Positions 55,702 through 63,980 of a stretch of DNA of 64,000 nt are shown here, piece by piece. The stretch's first letter is position 1. Every line of letters starts with the position of its first letter. Position numbers and translations under genes: made by a program. This DNA comes from DASUPK01 sp963763955. Lineage in GTDB: Bacteria > Actinomycetota > Thermoleophilia > Solirubrobacterales > 70-9. Under the pieces are notes generated by a model. The model was not told the origin of the DNA, ran no database searches, and was given only the letters and a program-made list of their open reading frames with translations. The stretch is taken from NCBI GenBank assembly GCA_963763955.1, contig CAVXQP010000010.1, forward strand, positions 197,462-261,461. Direction: 5' to 3'.

Positions 55702-56574
55702 CTACGCGGCGCTCCCAGCCAGCAAACCGTGCGCCTCCAGCGTCCGCCTCACCTCGGCCCTCTGCTCGTCGTCGGCTTCCGTGATCGGCAACCTCGCCCG
55801 GGCCGAGCACACCTCGAGCAGCTCCAGGCCGGCCTTGACCGGGATCGGGTTGGTCCTGCCGCAGACCTCATAGATCGGACGGAGCCTGGCGTCGATCTCG
55901 CGCGCGCGGTCGATGTCCCCGGCCTGAACAGCGTCATATATCTCTCTCATCTCCGGCCCCACGAGGTGGGAGGCGACGAGGATGCCCCCAGGCTCCCCCA
56001 TCTCCAGCGTCCGCAGGAACGTCCCATCGTTGCCGGCCAACACGCGGAGGCCATCGACCGGCTGGAGCTCGTCGTCGTTCGCCTGCTTGACGCCGACGAC
56101 GTTCTCGATCCCGGCCAGCTCGGCGAGCTGCTCGGGCGAGAGGTTGACCACCACCCGCGAGGGGATGTTGTAGAGCAGCACCGGGATGCCGGCGGCCTTC
56201 GCGACCGCTTCGTAGTGAGCCCTGATGCCGGTGAAGTTGGGCTTGTTGTAGTAGGGGGTGACCGCGAGAACGGCGTCAGCTCCGGCCTCCGCGGCCGCCG
56301 CCGAGAGTTGCTCGGAGTGCCGCGTGTCGTTGGAGCCCGTTCCGCAGACGATCAGGGCCTCCGAGCCGAGCTCGTCGCGGATCGCGCGCAGGAGGGAGAC
56401 CTTCTCGGTGTCGTCGAGCGTGGGCGATTCGCCGGTCGTGCCGCTGAGCACGAGCCCGTGCGAACCGTGCTCGATCAGGTGCCGCGCCAGCCGGCGCGCG
56501 GTCGCCTCGTCCACCGAGCGGTCCTCGGCGAACGGAGTCACCATCGCGGTGAGTACGCCTCCGATTTCCGCCAT
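55702..56574 (-). CDS. dapA: 4-Hydroxy-tetrahydrodipicolinate synthase
   Basis: 290 residues. (Beta/alpha)8 fold with GGVLTAMVTPFAEDRSVDE at the start, LVLSGTTGESPTLDDTEK (with the Thr pair of the catalytic triad), VLAVTPYYNKPNFTGIRAHYEAVAKAAG, YNIPSRVVVNL (the catalytic Tyr), and GVKQANDDELQ containing the Schiff-base Lys. It condenses pyruvate with aspartate semialdehyde, the first lysine/DAP step. Sits between dapB and rnj; a hairpin-repeat remnant fills the 41-base dapB-dapA gap. Distance suggests a single transcript. Confidence 0.96.
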   Translation of the reverse strand: MAEIGGVLTAMVTPFAEDRSVDEATARRLARHLIEHGSHGLVLSGTTGESPTLDDTEKVSLLRAIRDELGSEALIVCGTGSNDTRHSEQLSAAAAEAGADAVLAVTPYYNKPNFTGIRAHYEAVAKAAGIPVLLYNIPSRVVVNLSPEQLAELAGIENVVGVKQANDDELQPVDGLRVLAGNDGTFLRTLEMGEPGGILVASHLVGPEMREIYDAVQAGDIDRAREIDARLRPIYEVCGRTNPIPVKAGLELLEVCSARARLPITEADDEQRAEVRRTLEAHGLLAGSAA

Positions 56575-56594
56575 CAGCCGGAGGGTACCCGACG

Positions 56595-56614
56595 TGAAAC
56601 GGGTTGCCCCTTTC
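56595..56614 (+). repeat. Hairpin repeat, diverged copy between dapB and dapA
   Basis: The plus strand reads GTGAAACGGGTTGCCCCTTTC, sharing AAACGGGT-GC-CC-TTTC with the intact copies, but the 3' arm is replaced by the end of dapB, so no full stem forms. It lies within 40 bases of a stop codon like every other copy. Confidence 0.4.
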
Positions 56615-56615
56615 C

Positions 56616-57299
56616 CTAGCGGAGCAGGTTCTCCAGCCCGACCACGAAGCGGTCGGGCAGATCGATCACCCTGCGCACGGCGAGCAGGACGCCGGGCATG
56701 AAGCTCGAGCGATCGATCGAGTCGTGGCGGATCGAGAGAGTCTGCCCCTCGCCGCCGAAGATGACCTCCTGGTGCGCAACCAGCCCCGGCAGCCGCACCG
56801 AGTGGATCGGCTCGTGGACGTTGCCGCCGGCCTCGCGGATCACCTCCGCGGTCCGCTTCGCGGTGCCCGACGGCGCGTCCTTCTTCTGGTCGCCGTGCAG
56901 CTCGATGATCTCCACCTCCGGCATCTGTGGCGCGATCCGCTTCGAGACTTCCATCATCAACACCGCCCCGATCGCGAAGTTCGGGGCCACGAAGCAGTTC
57001 GCGGCGCTGTCCGCCCGCCGCACGGTCGCCTCGAGCTCGTCGAGGGCGAATCCGGTGCTGCCGACGACGGCGTGCACGCCTCCGTTGATCGCCTCGAGGA
57101 CGTTGGCGGGGGCCGCGTCGGGCGTGGTGAAGTCCACCATCACGTCGGCGCCGTCGAGGACGTCGTTCACCGACGTGTCGAGCTCCGGGTCGGCTCGGCC
57201 GACCAGCTCCAAGTCGTCAGCGGCCTCGACTGCGCCGCATGCGGTCTCCCCCATGCGGCCCGCGGCGCCCGAGACGACGACCTTGATCGGGTCGGCCAT
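56616..57299 (-). CDS. dapB: 4-Hydroxy-tetrahydrodipicolinate reductase
   Basis: 227 residues, somewhat short but complete. NAD(P)-binding start KVVVSGAAGRMGETACGAVEAADDLELVG, the VDFTTPDAAPANV strand, GSTGF, and the substrate segment IIELHGDQKKDAPSGTAKRTAEVI. The catalytic His (H135) and Lys (K139) of the HxxxK motif are both kept, while the second His of the usual 'HH' is Gly136, a milder change affecting substrate contact. The C-terminal strand (FMPGVLLAVRRV) is typical. It reduces the DapA product. Last but one of the run M16-dapB-dapA-rnj. Confidence 0.93.
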   Translation of the reverse strand: MADPIKVVVSGAAGRMGETACGAVEAADDLELVGRADPELDTSVNDVLDGADVMVDFTTPDAAPANVLEAINGGVHAVVGSTGFALDELEATVRRADSAANCFVAPNFAIGAVLMMEVSKRIAPQMPEVEIIELHGDQKKDAPSGTAKRTAEVIREAGGNVHEPIHSVRLPGLVAHQEVIFGGEGQTLSIRHDSIDRSSFMPGVLLAVRRVIDLPDRFVVGLENLLR

Positions 57300-57337
57300 G
57301 CGGCGATCTTATGTGTCGATCCCCCTGAGGTCCCGCG

Positions 57338-58619
57338 CTAGGCGGCGAGCGCTTCTGAGACCGGCGCGAGCGCCGAGCGGAAGCGCTCCTCGCTGGGGGC
57401 GATCGCGGCGGCCGAGAGCGAGTCCGGTGCGTAAAGATCCCGGGCCAGCTCGGCGACGTCCTCGGAGGTGATCGCGTCGACCTTCTCGAGCAGCTCGTCG
57501 AGCGTGAGCAGCGGCGTGTCGAAGAGGACCGCCTTGCCGATCCTCCCCATGCGCGCGCCGGTCGACTCGGAGGAGAGCACCATCCGGCCCTTGACGTGCT
57601 CCTTGGCACGCGCGAGCTCGTCGTCCGTGATGCCCTCGGTGTGGATCGAGGCCAGCTCCCGGCCGATGATCTCGCAGGCCTCCTGGACGTTGTCCCCGCG
57701 GGTGCCGACGTAGATGCCGATCAGGCCGCTGTCGACGTAGTGCTGTGTGTAGGAGCCGACGGCGTAGGCCAGGCCCTTCTTCTCGCGGACCTCGCGGAAG
57801 AGCCGCGATGAGGTCGAGCCCCCGAAGACCGCGTCGAGGATGCTCAGCGCGTAGCGACGCTCGTCGCTGCGATCGATGCCTGGACCGCCGAAGCAGATGT
57901 GGAACTGCTCGGTGTCCTTCTGCTGGAAGCCGACCGTGGCGCCGTTGACCGGCGGGGGGTCGGGTGCCCCACCGTCGCCGCTGGCGGCGGGCGGCTCGAC
58001 GTGACGCCTGGTGAGCTCGACGATCCGGTCGTGCTCGACGTTGCCGGCGGCGGCCACCACGATGTGGCCGCCGGTGTAGTGGGACCGGTGATAAGCGTCG
58101 ATGTCGGGGATCGGGATCGAGCTGATCACCTGCGCCTCCCCGAGCACCCGCCTGCCGAGCGGGTGACCGCCGAAGACGGCCCGGTCGAGCACGTCGTGGA
58201 CCTTGTCCTGAGGCTCGTCCTCGTACATCGCGATCTCCTCGAGCACGACCTCGCGCTCGGAGTCGATCTCCGGGTAGGTCGGGCCGAGCAGCATCTCCGC
58301 CAGGAGGTCGAAGGCCTCCTCGGTGTGGGTGTCCAGGAATCGCGCGTAGAGGTTCGTCGACTCCTTGCCGGTGGCCGCGTTCACCGACGCGCCGAGGCCG
58401 TCGAAGATCTCCGCGATCTCGATCGCCGAGTAGCGCTTGGTGCCCTTGAAGAGCAGGTGCTCGAGGAAAGTGCGAGACGCCGGCCTGCGCCGGCGTCTCG
58501 TCCCTCGAACCTGTGCGAACCCAGAGACCCAGGGCGACCGAGCGCACCGAGGGGACCGCCTCGGTGACGACCCGGATCCCGGAGTCGAGCTGGCTTACCT
58601 GAGCCTGGTCGGTGGCCAC
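57338..58619 (-). CDS. M16 family zinc peptidase, interrupted by a one-base insertion
   Basis: From GTG 58619 the first ~50 residues read VATDQAQVSQLDSGIRVVTEAVPSVRSVALGLWVRTGSRDETPAQAGVSHF; the zinc site HFLEH is split, as its last residues occur one base later, followed by LLFKGTKRYSAIEIAEIFDGLGASVNAATGKESTNLYARFL to the end of the gene. Removing one T (58467-58469, AAA on the plus strand) gives a full ~427-residue subunit. The second half (FGGPGIDRSDERRYALSILDAVFGGSTSSRLFREVREKKGLAYAVGSY) is M16-like. Such single-domain M16 proteins often sit after pnp; this one starts seven bases beyond the pnp stop. Confidence 0.88.
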
Positions 58620-58626
58620 GTCGGGC

Positions 58627-60894
58627 TCAGCGACCCCGGCCACCGTCGCGCTCGCGACGCCGACCGCCGCCGTCACGCTCGCGCCTGCGCCCGTCGCCAC
58701 CGCGACCGCCGCTGTCACGACGGCGGCTCGGGGGGCCCGGGTCGCCGGTGCCGACGCCGGCGAGATCCTCCGCCGACTTGCCCTCGACGTCGGGGTCCTG
58801 GCTGAGCCGCAGGCCGATCCGGCCTCGCTCCTTGTCGACCTCGACGACGGTGACATCGATCTCGTCGCCCTGGTTGAGGACGTCCTCGACCGCGCCGACT
58901 CGCTCGCCCGGCTTCACGTTGGAGATGTGAAGCAGGCCGTCGGTGCCCTTGGTGAGCTCGACGAATGCGCCGAAATTCGTGGTCTTCACCACCTTGCCCG
59001 CCGAGTAGCGGTCGCCGATCTCGGCGTCCTTGGTCATCGAGGTGATCCGCTCCGCCAGGGCGTCGACCTGGTCGCCGGTGGGCGCGTAGAGGCGCACCGT
59101 GCCGTCGTCGTCGACATCGATCTCGGCCTCGAACTCCTCCGAGAGGCCGCGGATGGTCTCGCCGCCCTTGCCGATCAGGGCGCCGATCTTCTCCGGGTCG
59201 ATCCTGATCGAGGTGATCTTCGGCGCGAACTGCGACAGCTGCTCGCGGGGATGGTCGATCGCCTCGGCCATCTTGCCGAGGATGAACTGGCGGCCCTGGT
59301 GTGCCTGGTCCAGCGCGTCCTTGAGGATCTCGAGCGTGACACCGGTGATCTTGATGTCCATCTGCAGGGCGGTGATGCCCTCCTGGGTCCCGGCGACCTT
59401 GAAGTCCATGTCCCCGAGGTGGTCCTCGACGCCGGCGATGTCGGTGAGGACGGTGTAGTCATCGCCCTCCTTGATCAGGCCCATGGCCACGCCGGCGACC
59501 GGTGCTGAAACCGGCACGCCCGCGGCCTGCAGGGCCATCGACGAGGCACAGACGGACCCCATCGACGAGGACCCGTTCGACTCCAGCGTGTCCGAGACGA
59601 CCCGGATCACGTAGGGGAAATCCTCCTCGGACGGGATGGTCGCCGAGAGAGCCCGCTCGGCGAGCGCGCCATGACCGATGTCGCGGCGCTTCGGGCCGCG
59701 CATGAAACCGGCCTCCCCGACCGAGAACGGCGGGAAGTTGTAGTGGTGCCAGAACCGCTTGGTCTCCTGCAGGCCGAGGTTGTCGACCTTCATGTCCATG
59801 CGGGTGGTGCCGAGCGCGACGCTGGAGAGGATCTGCGTCTCCCCGCGAGTGAACAGCGCTGAGCCGTGCACGCGCGGCGCGACGTCGACCTCGGTCTCGA
59901 TCGGCCGGATCTCGTCCTGCGCACGACCGTCGGGGCGCTTCTTGTCGACGGCGATGCGCTTGCGGATGGTGTCCTTCTCGAGCTTGGCGAAGGCGGCCTT
60001 GACCTCTGCGAGACGCTCGCGATCCGCCTGCTCGTCCTCGGTCGGAGGCGCGTAGACCTCCAGCACCTCCTCCTCCACCGCGTCGATCGCAGCCTGCCGC
60101 TCCAGCTTGGCCTGCACCTGCGTGGCCTCGTCGAGCTTCGAGCCGTGGGACGCCTGAATCGCGGCGTAGGTCTTCTCGTCCACCTGCGGCGGCTCGACCT
60201 CGATCTTCTCCTTGCCGGCCTGATCGCGGAGCTCCTCCATCGTGGCGACGAGCTTCTTGATCTCGCCGTGCGCGATATCGAGGGCATCGAGGATCTCGGC
60301 CTCGGTGACGCCGTTGGCGCCGGCCTCGACCATCAGGATGGCCTCGTCGGTGCCCGAGACGATCAGGTCGAGGTCGAGCTCCTCCTGTCTCTCCTCCTCC
60401 GGGTTGATGACGAAGTCGCCGTCCAGCTTTCCGATCCGGACCGCGCCGACGTGCTTGGCGACGGGGATGTCCGAAATGGCAAGCGCGGCGGAGGCGCCGT
60501 TCATCGCCAGGATGTCGTACGGGTGGACGTGGTCCACCGACATCGGCTGGGACACGAGCTGTGTCTCCCGGTGCCACCCCTTCGGGAAGAGGGGACGCAG
60601 CGGACGGTCGATCATCCGCGCCGTAAGAGTGGCCTTCTCGCCCGCCCTCGCCTCTCGGCGGAAGAAGGAGCCGGGGATCTTGCCCGCGGCGTAGTGCTTT
60701 TCCTCGACGTCGACGGTGAGGGGGAGGAAGTCCACGTCGCGGTCGTTGCCCGCGGTCGCGGTGCAAAGGACCATGGTGTCGCCGGAGCGCACCACGACGG
60801 CGCCGCTCGCCTGACGGGCGAGCTTTCCGGTCTCGAATGAGATCTCCTCCCCGCCTACCTCAGCCGAGACGCGGGTTACGTCAAACATGCTCAT
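58627..60894 (-). CDS. pnp: Polyribonucleotide nucleotidyltransferase
   Basis: 755 residues. Two RNase PH-like domains (VTRVSAEVGGEEISFETGKLARQASGAVVV... and SALFTRGETQILSSVALGT... GSVCASSMALQAAGVPVSAPVAGVAMGL), a helical linker, the KH domain (KITSIRIDPEKIGALIGKGGETIRGL) and the S1 domain (GDRYSAGKVVKTTNFGAFVELTKGTDGLLHISNV). The last ~40 residues are Arg/Gly/Asp-rich tandem units (GGDGRRRERDGGGRRRERDGG), an unusual tail. The enzyme degrades RNA phosphorolytically and may add tails. It is followed by the M16 gene; the classical rpsO-pnp link is broken here by three genes. Confidence 0.96.
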   Translation of the reverse strand: MSMFDVTRVSAEVGGEEISFETGKLARQASGAVVVRSGDTMVLCTATAGNDRDVDFLPLTVDVEEKHYAAGKIPGSFFRREARAGEKATLTARMIDRPLRPLFPKGWHRETQLVSQPMSVDHVHPYDILAMNGASAALAISDIPVAKHVGAVRIGKLDGDFVINPEEERQEELDLDLIVSGTDEAILMVEAGANGVTEAEILDALDIAHGEIKKLVATMEELRDQAGKEKIEVEPPQVDEKTYAAIQASHGSKLDEATQVQAKLERQAAIDAVEEEVLEVYAPPTEDEQADRERLAEVKAAFAKLEKDTIRKRIAVDKKRPDGRAQDEIRPIETEVDVAPRVHGSALFTRGETQILSSVALGTTRMDMKVDNLGLQETKRFWHHYNFPPFSVGEAGFMRGPKRRDIGHGALAERALSATIPSEEDFPYVIRVVSDTLESNGSSSMGSVCASSMALQAAGVPVSAPVAGVAMGLIKEGDDYTVLTDIAGVEDHLGDMDFKVAGTQEGITALQMDIKITGVTLEILKDALDQAHQGRQFILGKMAEAIDHPREQLSQFAPKITSIRIDPEKIGALIGKGGETIRGLSEEFEAEIDVDDDGTVRLYAPTGDQVDALAERITSMTKDAEIGDRYSAGKVVKTTNFGAFVELTKGTDGLLHISNVKPGERVGAVEDVLNQGDEIDVTVVEVDKERGRIGLRLSQDPDVEGKSAEDLAGVGTGDPGPPSRRRDSGGRGGDGRRRERDGGGRRRERDGGRGR

Positions 60895-60910
60895 ATGTCT
60901 TGTTCCCTTC

Positions 60911-60952
60911 GGCCGTCCGGTTGACGGCCTTTCGCTTAAGAACTCTCGTTCT
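60911..60952 (-). promoter_or_regulatory. Two hairpins in the pnp leader
   Basis: On the minus strand AGAAC-GAGA-GTTCT (60939-60952) is followed by GGCCGTC-AACCG-GACGGCC (60911-60929), ending 17 bases before the pnp start codon. A leader stem-loop cut by RNase III and bound by PNPase controls pnp in E. coli; whether the same happens here is untested. The pairing itself is certain. Confidence 0.5.
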
Positions 60953-60966
60953 CTGTCGCGACGATC

Positions 60967-61464
60967 TTAGCGGCCGCTGATCGTCCGCAGAGCCTCTATC
61001 AGCTCACCCTCGAGGCGGCGGCCATCGACGAACCCCGTGGGCGTTCCGGCCGCGCCGGCGCGGATTCCGCTGACGAAATCCCGCTCGACCCGCTCGCGGA
61101 CGGCGTCGGAGCGGCTGTCTGAGCGAAAGCGGTCAAGGTCGAGGCCGAACCGCTCGGCCCGCTCCCAGAGGTGCGGGTCGTCGACGTGCCCGCGGTCCAT
61201 GTAGAGCGAGTCGCACATCTCCCAGAACGCACCCTGCCGGCCAGACGCCTCGGCCGCGGCGTGCAGGGCGGGTGCGCGCGGGTGCTTCGAGGCCATCGGG
61301 AAGTGCCTGAAGCAGAGTCGCAGCGGCAGCTCGCGCAGCCGCGCCCAGCCCGCGGCGCAGTAGGGACACCCGAAGTCCGCGTAGACGATCGCCTCCACCC
61401 CATTGCCGGTGACATGGTCGTCCGGGCCGACGGGCGGTATGGCTGCACTGGTCAACTCGCTCAT
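60967..61464 (-). CDS. DsbA-like thioredoxin-fold protein (CPYC)
   Basis: 165 residues from ATG at 61464, without signal peptide. VYADFGCPYCAAGWARL holds the active-site C33-PYC36, and the cis-Pro loop reads AGTPTGFVDGRRLEG. The helical insertion (LRLCFRHFPMASKHPRAPALHAAAEAS ... WEMCDSLYMDRGHVDDPHLWERAERFGLD) is that of DsbA/FrnE-like thiol oxidoreductases, similar to the domain fused to NhaA in some actinobacteria. Being cytosolic, it may rather be a reductase, glutathione-S-transferase-like isomerase or mycothiol-linked enzyme. It precedes pnp by 72 bases and is divergent from the membrane protein gene. Confidence 0.85.
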   Translation of the reverse strand: MSELTSAAIPPVGPDDHVTGNGVEAIVYADFGCPYCAAGWARLRELPLRLCFRHFPMASKHPRAPALHAAAEASGRQGAFWEMCDSLYMDRGHVDDPHLWERAERFGLDLDRFRSDSRSDAVRERVERDFVSGIRAGAAGTPTGFVDGRRLEGELIEALRTISGR

Positions 61465-61488
61465 CGCCACGACGGTATCTTGCGTCGG

Positions 61489-62268
61489 GTGGAAGGTCTC
61501 GTCGGGGAGAGGACGATCCGCGCCGGCCTCTGCGCGTCCGGAGTCGCTGCACTCGTCCTGGCGCTCGGGTTCTTCCAGTCTTCTCACTGGGCCACCGACC
61601 TCTGGCCCTGGCCCGACACGCCGCTCTCGTTCATCTTCATCGCGTCGATCCTGGCGGCGATCGCTCTGCCGGCGCTCTGGATCGGGGTGAGCGGCGAGCT
61701 CGCGGCGATCCAGGCCGGCGGCCTCGAGCTCTCGATCACCTATGGCGCGATCTTCGTCTATCTGCTCACCCTGGCCGGCGACCCAGGGCGGCCGGCCCTT
61801 GGCCCCTACCTGGTCGCCTTCGGCGCGGCGGCGCTCTCCAGCCTCGTTGTCTTCCTCTGGAGCCGCCGGATCCCGTGGCGCGACCGGCGCCCGATGCCAT
61901 CGGTGGTCCGAGGCTCCTTCGCCTGCTTGGCTCTGGTGCTGGTCGCGGCGGGAACTGCCCTCGCCTTCGGCGCCGACATCTTCCCCTGGGAACTGCGCTC
62001 GGAGACCTCGGTGATCTTCGGCTTCGTCTACCTCGGCGCGGCGGTCTATTTCATCTACGGCTTCGTCCAGCCTCGCTGGTCGAACGCGGCCGGGCAGCTG
62101 ATCGGCTTTCTCGCCTACGACATCGTCCTGATCGGCCCGTTCGTGGACCGCTTCGACGAGGTCACCGGCCGCCAACTGCTCAGCCTGATCATCTATTCGG
62201 CGGTCCTCGTCTTCAGCGGCGCACTCGCGTTCTACTACCTTTTCGTCAGCGACGAGACCCGGCTCTAG
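61489..62268 (+). CDS. Eight-helix membrane protein of unknown function
   Basis: 259 residues from GTG at 61489. Hydrophobic stretches fill nearly the whole chain: GLCASGVAALVLALGFFQ, FIFIASILAAIALPALWIG, ITYGAIFVYLLTL, LVAFGAAALSSLVVFLW, FACLALVLVAAGTALAFGA, VIFGFVYLGAAVYFIYGF, GQLIGFLAYDIVLIGPFVDRF and LLSLIIYSAVLVFSGALAFYYLF. The only soluble loops are short and basic. I do not recognise the family; it has no transporter motif I can name. Two Asp-Arg pairs in the C-terminal loops may matter. It stands between minus-strand genes and separates pnp from rpsO. Confidence 0.65.
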   Translation: MEGLVGERTIRAGLCASGVAALVLALGFFQSSHWATDLWPWPDTPLSFIFIASILAAIALPALWIGVSGELAAIQAGGLELSITYGAIFVYLLTLAGDPGRPALGPYLVAFGAAALSSLVVFLWSRRIPWRDRRPMPSVVRGSFACLALVLVAAGTALAFGADIFPWELRSETSVIFGFVYLGAAVYFIYGFVQPRWSNAAGQLIGFLAYDIVLIGPFVDRFDEVTGRQLLSLIIYSAVLVFSGALAFYYLFVSDETRL

Positions 62269-62329
62269 AGGCGACCTGCATTCCAGGCACGGAACGACGC
62301 ACGCAGGCGACTCAGCCGCTCGCTCTCCA

Positions 62330-62779
62330 CTAGCCGGAGAGCGCGTCGAAGATCAGGTTCGCGCCCGGGATCTCGCCCGGGTTCGGCGCCGCGTACGACC
62401 ACTTCACCTTGCCGTGATCGATCAGCACCAGCGAGCGGTTGGCGTGGCCGACGGCGTCGATCCAGGCGCCGTAGGCGCGGGAGACCTCGCCCTTCGGGTT
62501 GAAGTCGGCCAGGAGCGGCATGGTCAGGTTGAGCTGCTCGCGAAAGGCCCGGTGCGAGTAGCTCGAGTCCACGCTGATCCCGACCAGCGTCGCGCCCTTC
62601 GACTCGATCTCGGGCAGGACCTCCTGGTAGAGGCTGAGCTGACCGGTGCACACCGGGCTGAAGTCGAGCGGATAGAACGCGATCATCAGCTTGCGATCGA
62701 GGAAGTCGCCGAGCGCGACCGAGTTTCCGTCCTGATCGGGCAGCGAGAAGTCGGGGGCGCTCGTGCCGGCCTCGATCAT
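62330..62779 (-). CDS. Peroxiredoxin, one-cysteine type
   Basis: 149 residues. The AhpC/TSA start PDFSLPDQDGNSVALGDFLDRKLMIAFYPLDFSPVCTGQLSLYQE places the peroxidatic Cys at C44, and there is no other cysteine in the protein, unlike the Bcp at 22075, so it must be recycled by an external thiol. VGISVDSSYSHRAFREQLNLTMPLLADFNPKGEVSRAYGAW is typical, and RSLVLIDHGKVKWSY supplies the conserved Arg region. The gene stands between rpsO (14 bases downstream on the same strand) and the convergent membrane protein gene. Confidence 0.9.
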   Translation of the reverse strand: MIEAGTSAPDFSLPDQDGNSVALGDFLDRKLMIAFYPLDFSPVCTGQLSLYQEVLPEIESKGATLVGISVDSSYSHRAFREQLNLTMPLLADFNPKGEVSRAYGAWIDAVGHANRSLVLIDHGKVKWSYAAPNPGEIPGANLIFDALSG

Positions 62780-62793
62780 GTCGCTCGCCGGCG

Positions 62794-63063
62794 CTAGCGC
62801 CGCAGGCCCAGCTCAGCGACCAGCGAGCGGTAGCGCTCCAGGTCGCTGCTCTCCAGGTAGCGAAGGATGCGGCGGCGCTTGCCGACCATCTTCAGGAGGC
62901 CACGGCGCGAGTGGTGGTCCTTGCTGTGGGTGCGCAGGTGCTCGGTGAGCTCGTTGATCCGCTCCGTGAGCAGCGCGACCTGCACCTCGGCGGACCCGGT
63001 GTCCTCGCCCGACCGGCCGTACTTCCCGATCAGCTCCTGCTTTCGGTCCTTGGTCAGCGGCAT
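62794..63063 (-). CDS. rpsO: 30S ribosomal protein S15
   Basis: 89 residues from ATG at 63063, the family length. The sequence LTKDRKQELIGKYGRSGEDTGSAEVQVALLTERINELTEHLRTHSKDHHSRRGLLKMVGKRRRILRYLESSDLERYRSLVAELGLRR is essentially the S15 consensus (GSxEVQ, HxxDHHSRRGLL, RRxLLxYL). It binds 16S rRNA helices 20-22 at the platform. It follows ribF by 20 bases; the usual downstream neighbour pnp is displaced by three intervening genes. Confidence 0.97.
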   Translation of the reverse strand: MPLTKDRKQELIGKYGRSGEDTGSAEVQVALLTERINELTEHLRTHSKDHHSRRGLLKMVGKRRRILRYLESSDLERYRSLVAELGLRR

Positions 63064-63083
63064 CGACGCAACAGGGTAGCGAT

Positions 63084-63980
63084 CTACCGCTTGCCCCTGT
63101 CCTCGTACTTCGCGAGGATTTCCCCCGCCTCGGCGACGTCCCTGTTCATCTGCGCGATCAGGTCCTCGACGCTCGGGAAGCGCCGCTCGCCACGCAGCCG
63201 GCTGACGAAGGCGACACGCAGGTTCTGCCCGTACAGGTCGCCGTCGAAGTCGATCAGGAAGGACTCGATCAGCAGTCCCCTGCCCGTCTCGAAGGTCGGC
63301 CTCACCCCCACGTTGACCGCCGCCGGGTGGCCGTTGGCGAAAGCGGCGTAGACGCCGTGGCCCGGCACGACCAGGCGGTCGTCGGGAACGAGGTTCGCCG
63401 TGGGGAAGCCGAGCTCGCGGCCGCGGCGATCGCCCTCCACGACCTCGCCCTCCACCATGAACGGGGCTCCCAGGCACCGCATCGCCGCTTCGACCTCTCC
63501 GGCGGCGACCAGGGCCCGAATCCGGCTCGAGGAGACCGTCTCGCCGTCGACCTCGATCAAGGGCACGATGCGGGTCTCGAAGTCCTCGCGCTCGGCGAGC
63601 ATCTGCGGTGTCCCCTTGGCTCTTGTCCCGAAGCGGAAGTTCTCCCCCACCGAGACCTTGTGGGCCCCGAGCTGCTCGACCAGGATGCGCGAGATGAACT
63701 CCTCGGCGGGGATCTTCATGAACTCCTTGTCGAACGGGATCACCACCAGCTCGTCGACCCCGAGCCCGTCGATCACGTCGCGCTTCACGTCGAAGGGCAT
63801 GATCAGCTTTGGCGCCGCCTCTGGGTTGATCACGCTGAGCGGATGCGGGTCGAAGGTGAGCACGGTGTCCGCCTCGTCGATCACCGCCTGGTGACCCTTG
63901 TGAACGCCATCGAAGACGCCGATCGCCACGTGGCGGTCGCGCGGTTCGGCGTCGGGGAGCTTTGTCACTTTGATGGTCAA
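63084..63980 (-). CDS. ribF: Bifunctional riboflavin kinase / FAD synthetase
   Basis: 298 residues from TTG at 63980 (GTG at 63968 is possible). The N-terminal nucleotidyltransferase domain has GVFDGVHKGHQAVI, FDPHPLSVINPEAAPKL, FDKEFMKIPAEEF, VGENFRFGTRAKGTP and SSSRIRALVAAGEVEAA; the C-terminal kinase domain has VVEGDRRGRELGFPTANL, VYAAFANGHPAAVNVGVRPTFETG and IESFLIDFDGDLYGQNLRVAFVSRLRGERRF. It converts riboflavin to FMN and FAD. The TTG overlaps a TGA that may end the gene upstream, of which only ~24 bases are in the window (truB is the usual neighbour). Confidence 0.95.
   Translation of the reverse strand: MTIKVTKLPDAEPRDRHVAIGVFDGVHKGHQAVIDEADTVLTFDPHPLSVINPEAAPKLIMPFDVKRDVIDGLGVDELVVIPFDKEFMKIPAEEFISRILVEQLGAHKVSVGENFRFGTRAKGTPQMLAEREDFETRIVPLIEVDGETVSSSRIRALVAAGEVEAAMRCLGAPFMVEGEVVEGDRRGRELGFPTANLVPDDRLVVPGHGVYAAFANGHPAAVNVGVRPTFETGRGLLIESFLIDFDGDLYGQNLRVAFVSRLRGERRFPSVEDLIAQMNRDVAEAGEILAKYEDRGKR

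Noticed and set aside
56880..56920. DapB lacking a catalytic histidine
   Set aside because: Counting from the conserved Lys shows the catalytic His (H135) and Lys (K139) are both present. Only the second His of the HH pair is Gly.
12300..58470. Programmed +1 ribosomal frameshifting as explanation of the broken genes
   Set aside because: The break sites share no slippery sequence, occur in unrelated genes and are too many for one window. Extra bases from sequencing are simpler.
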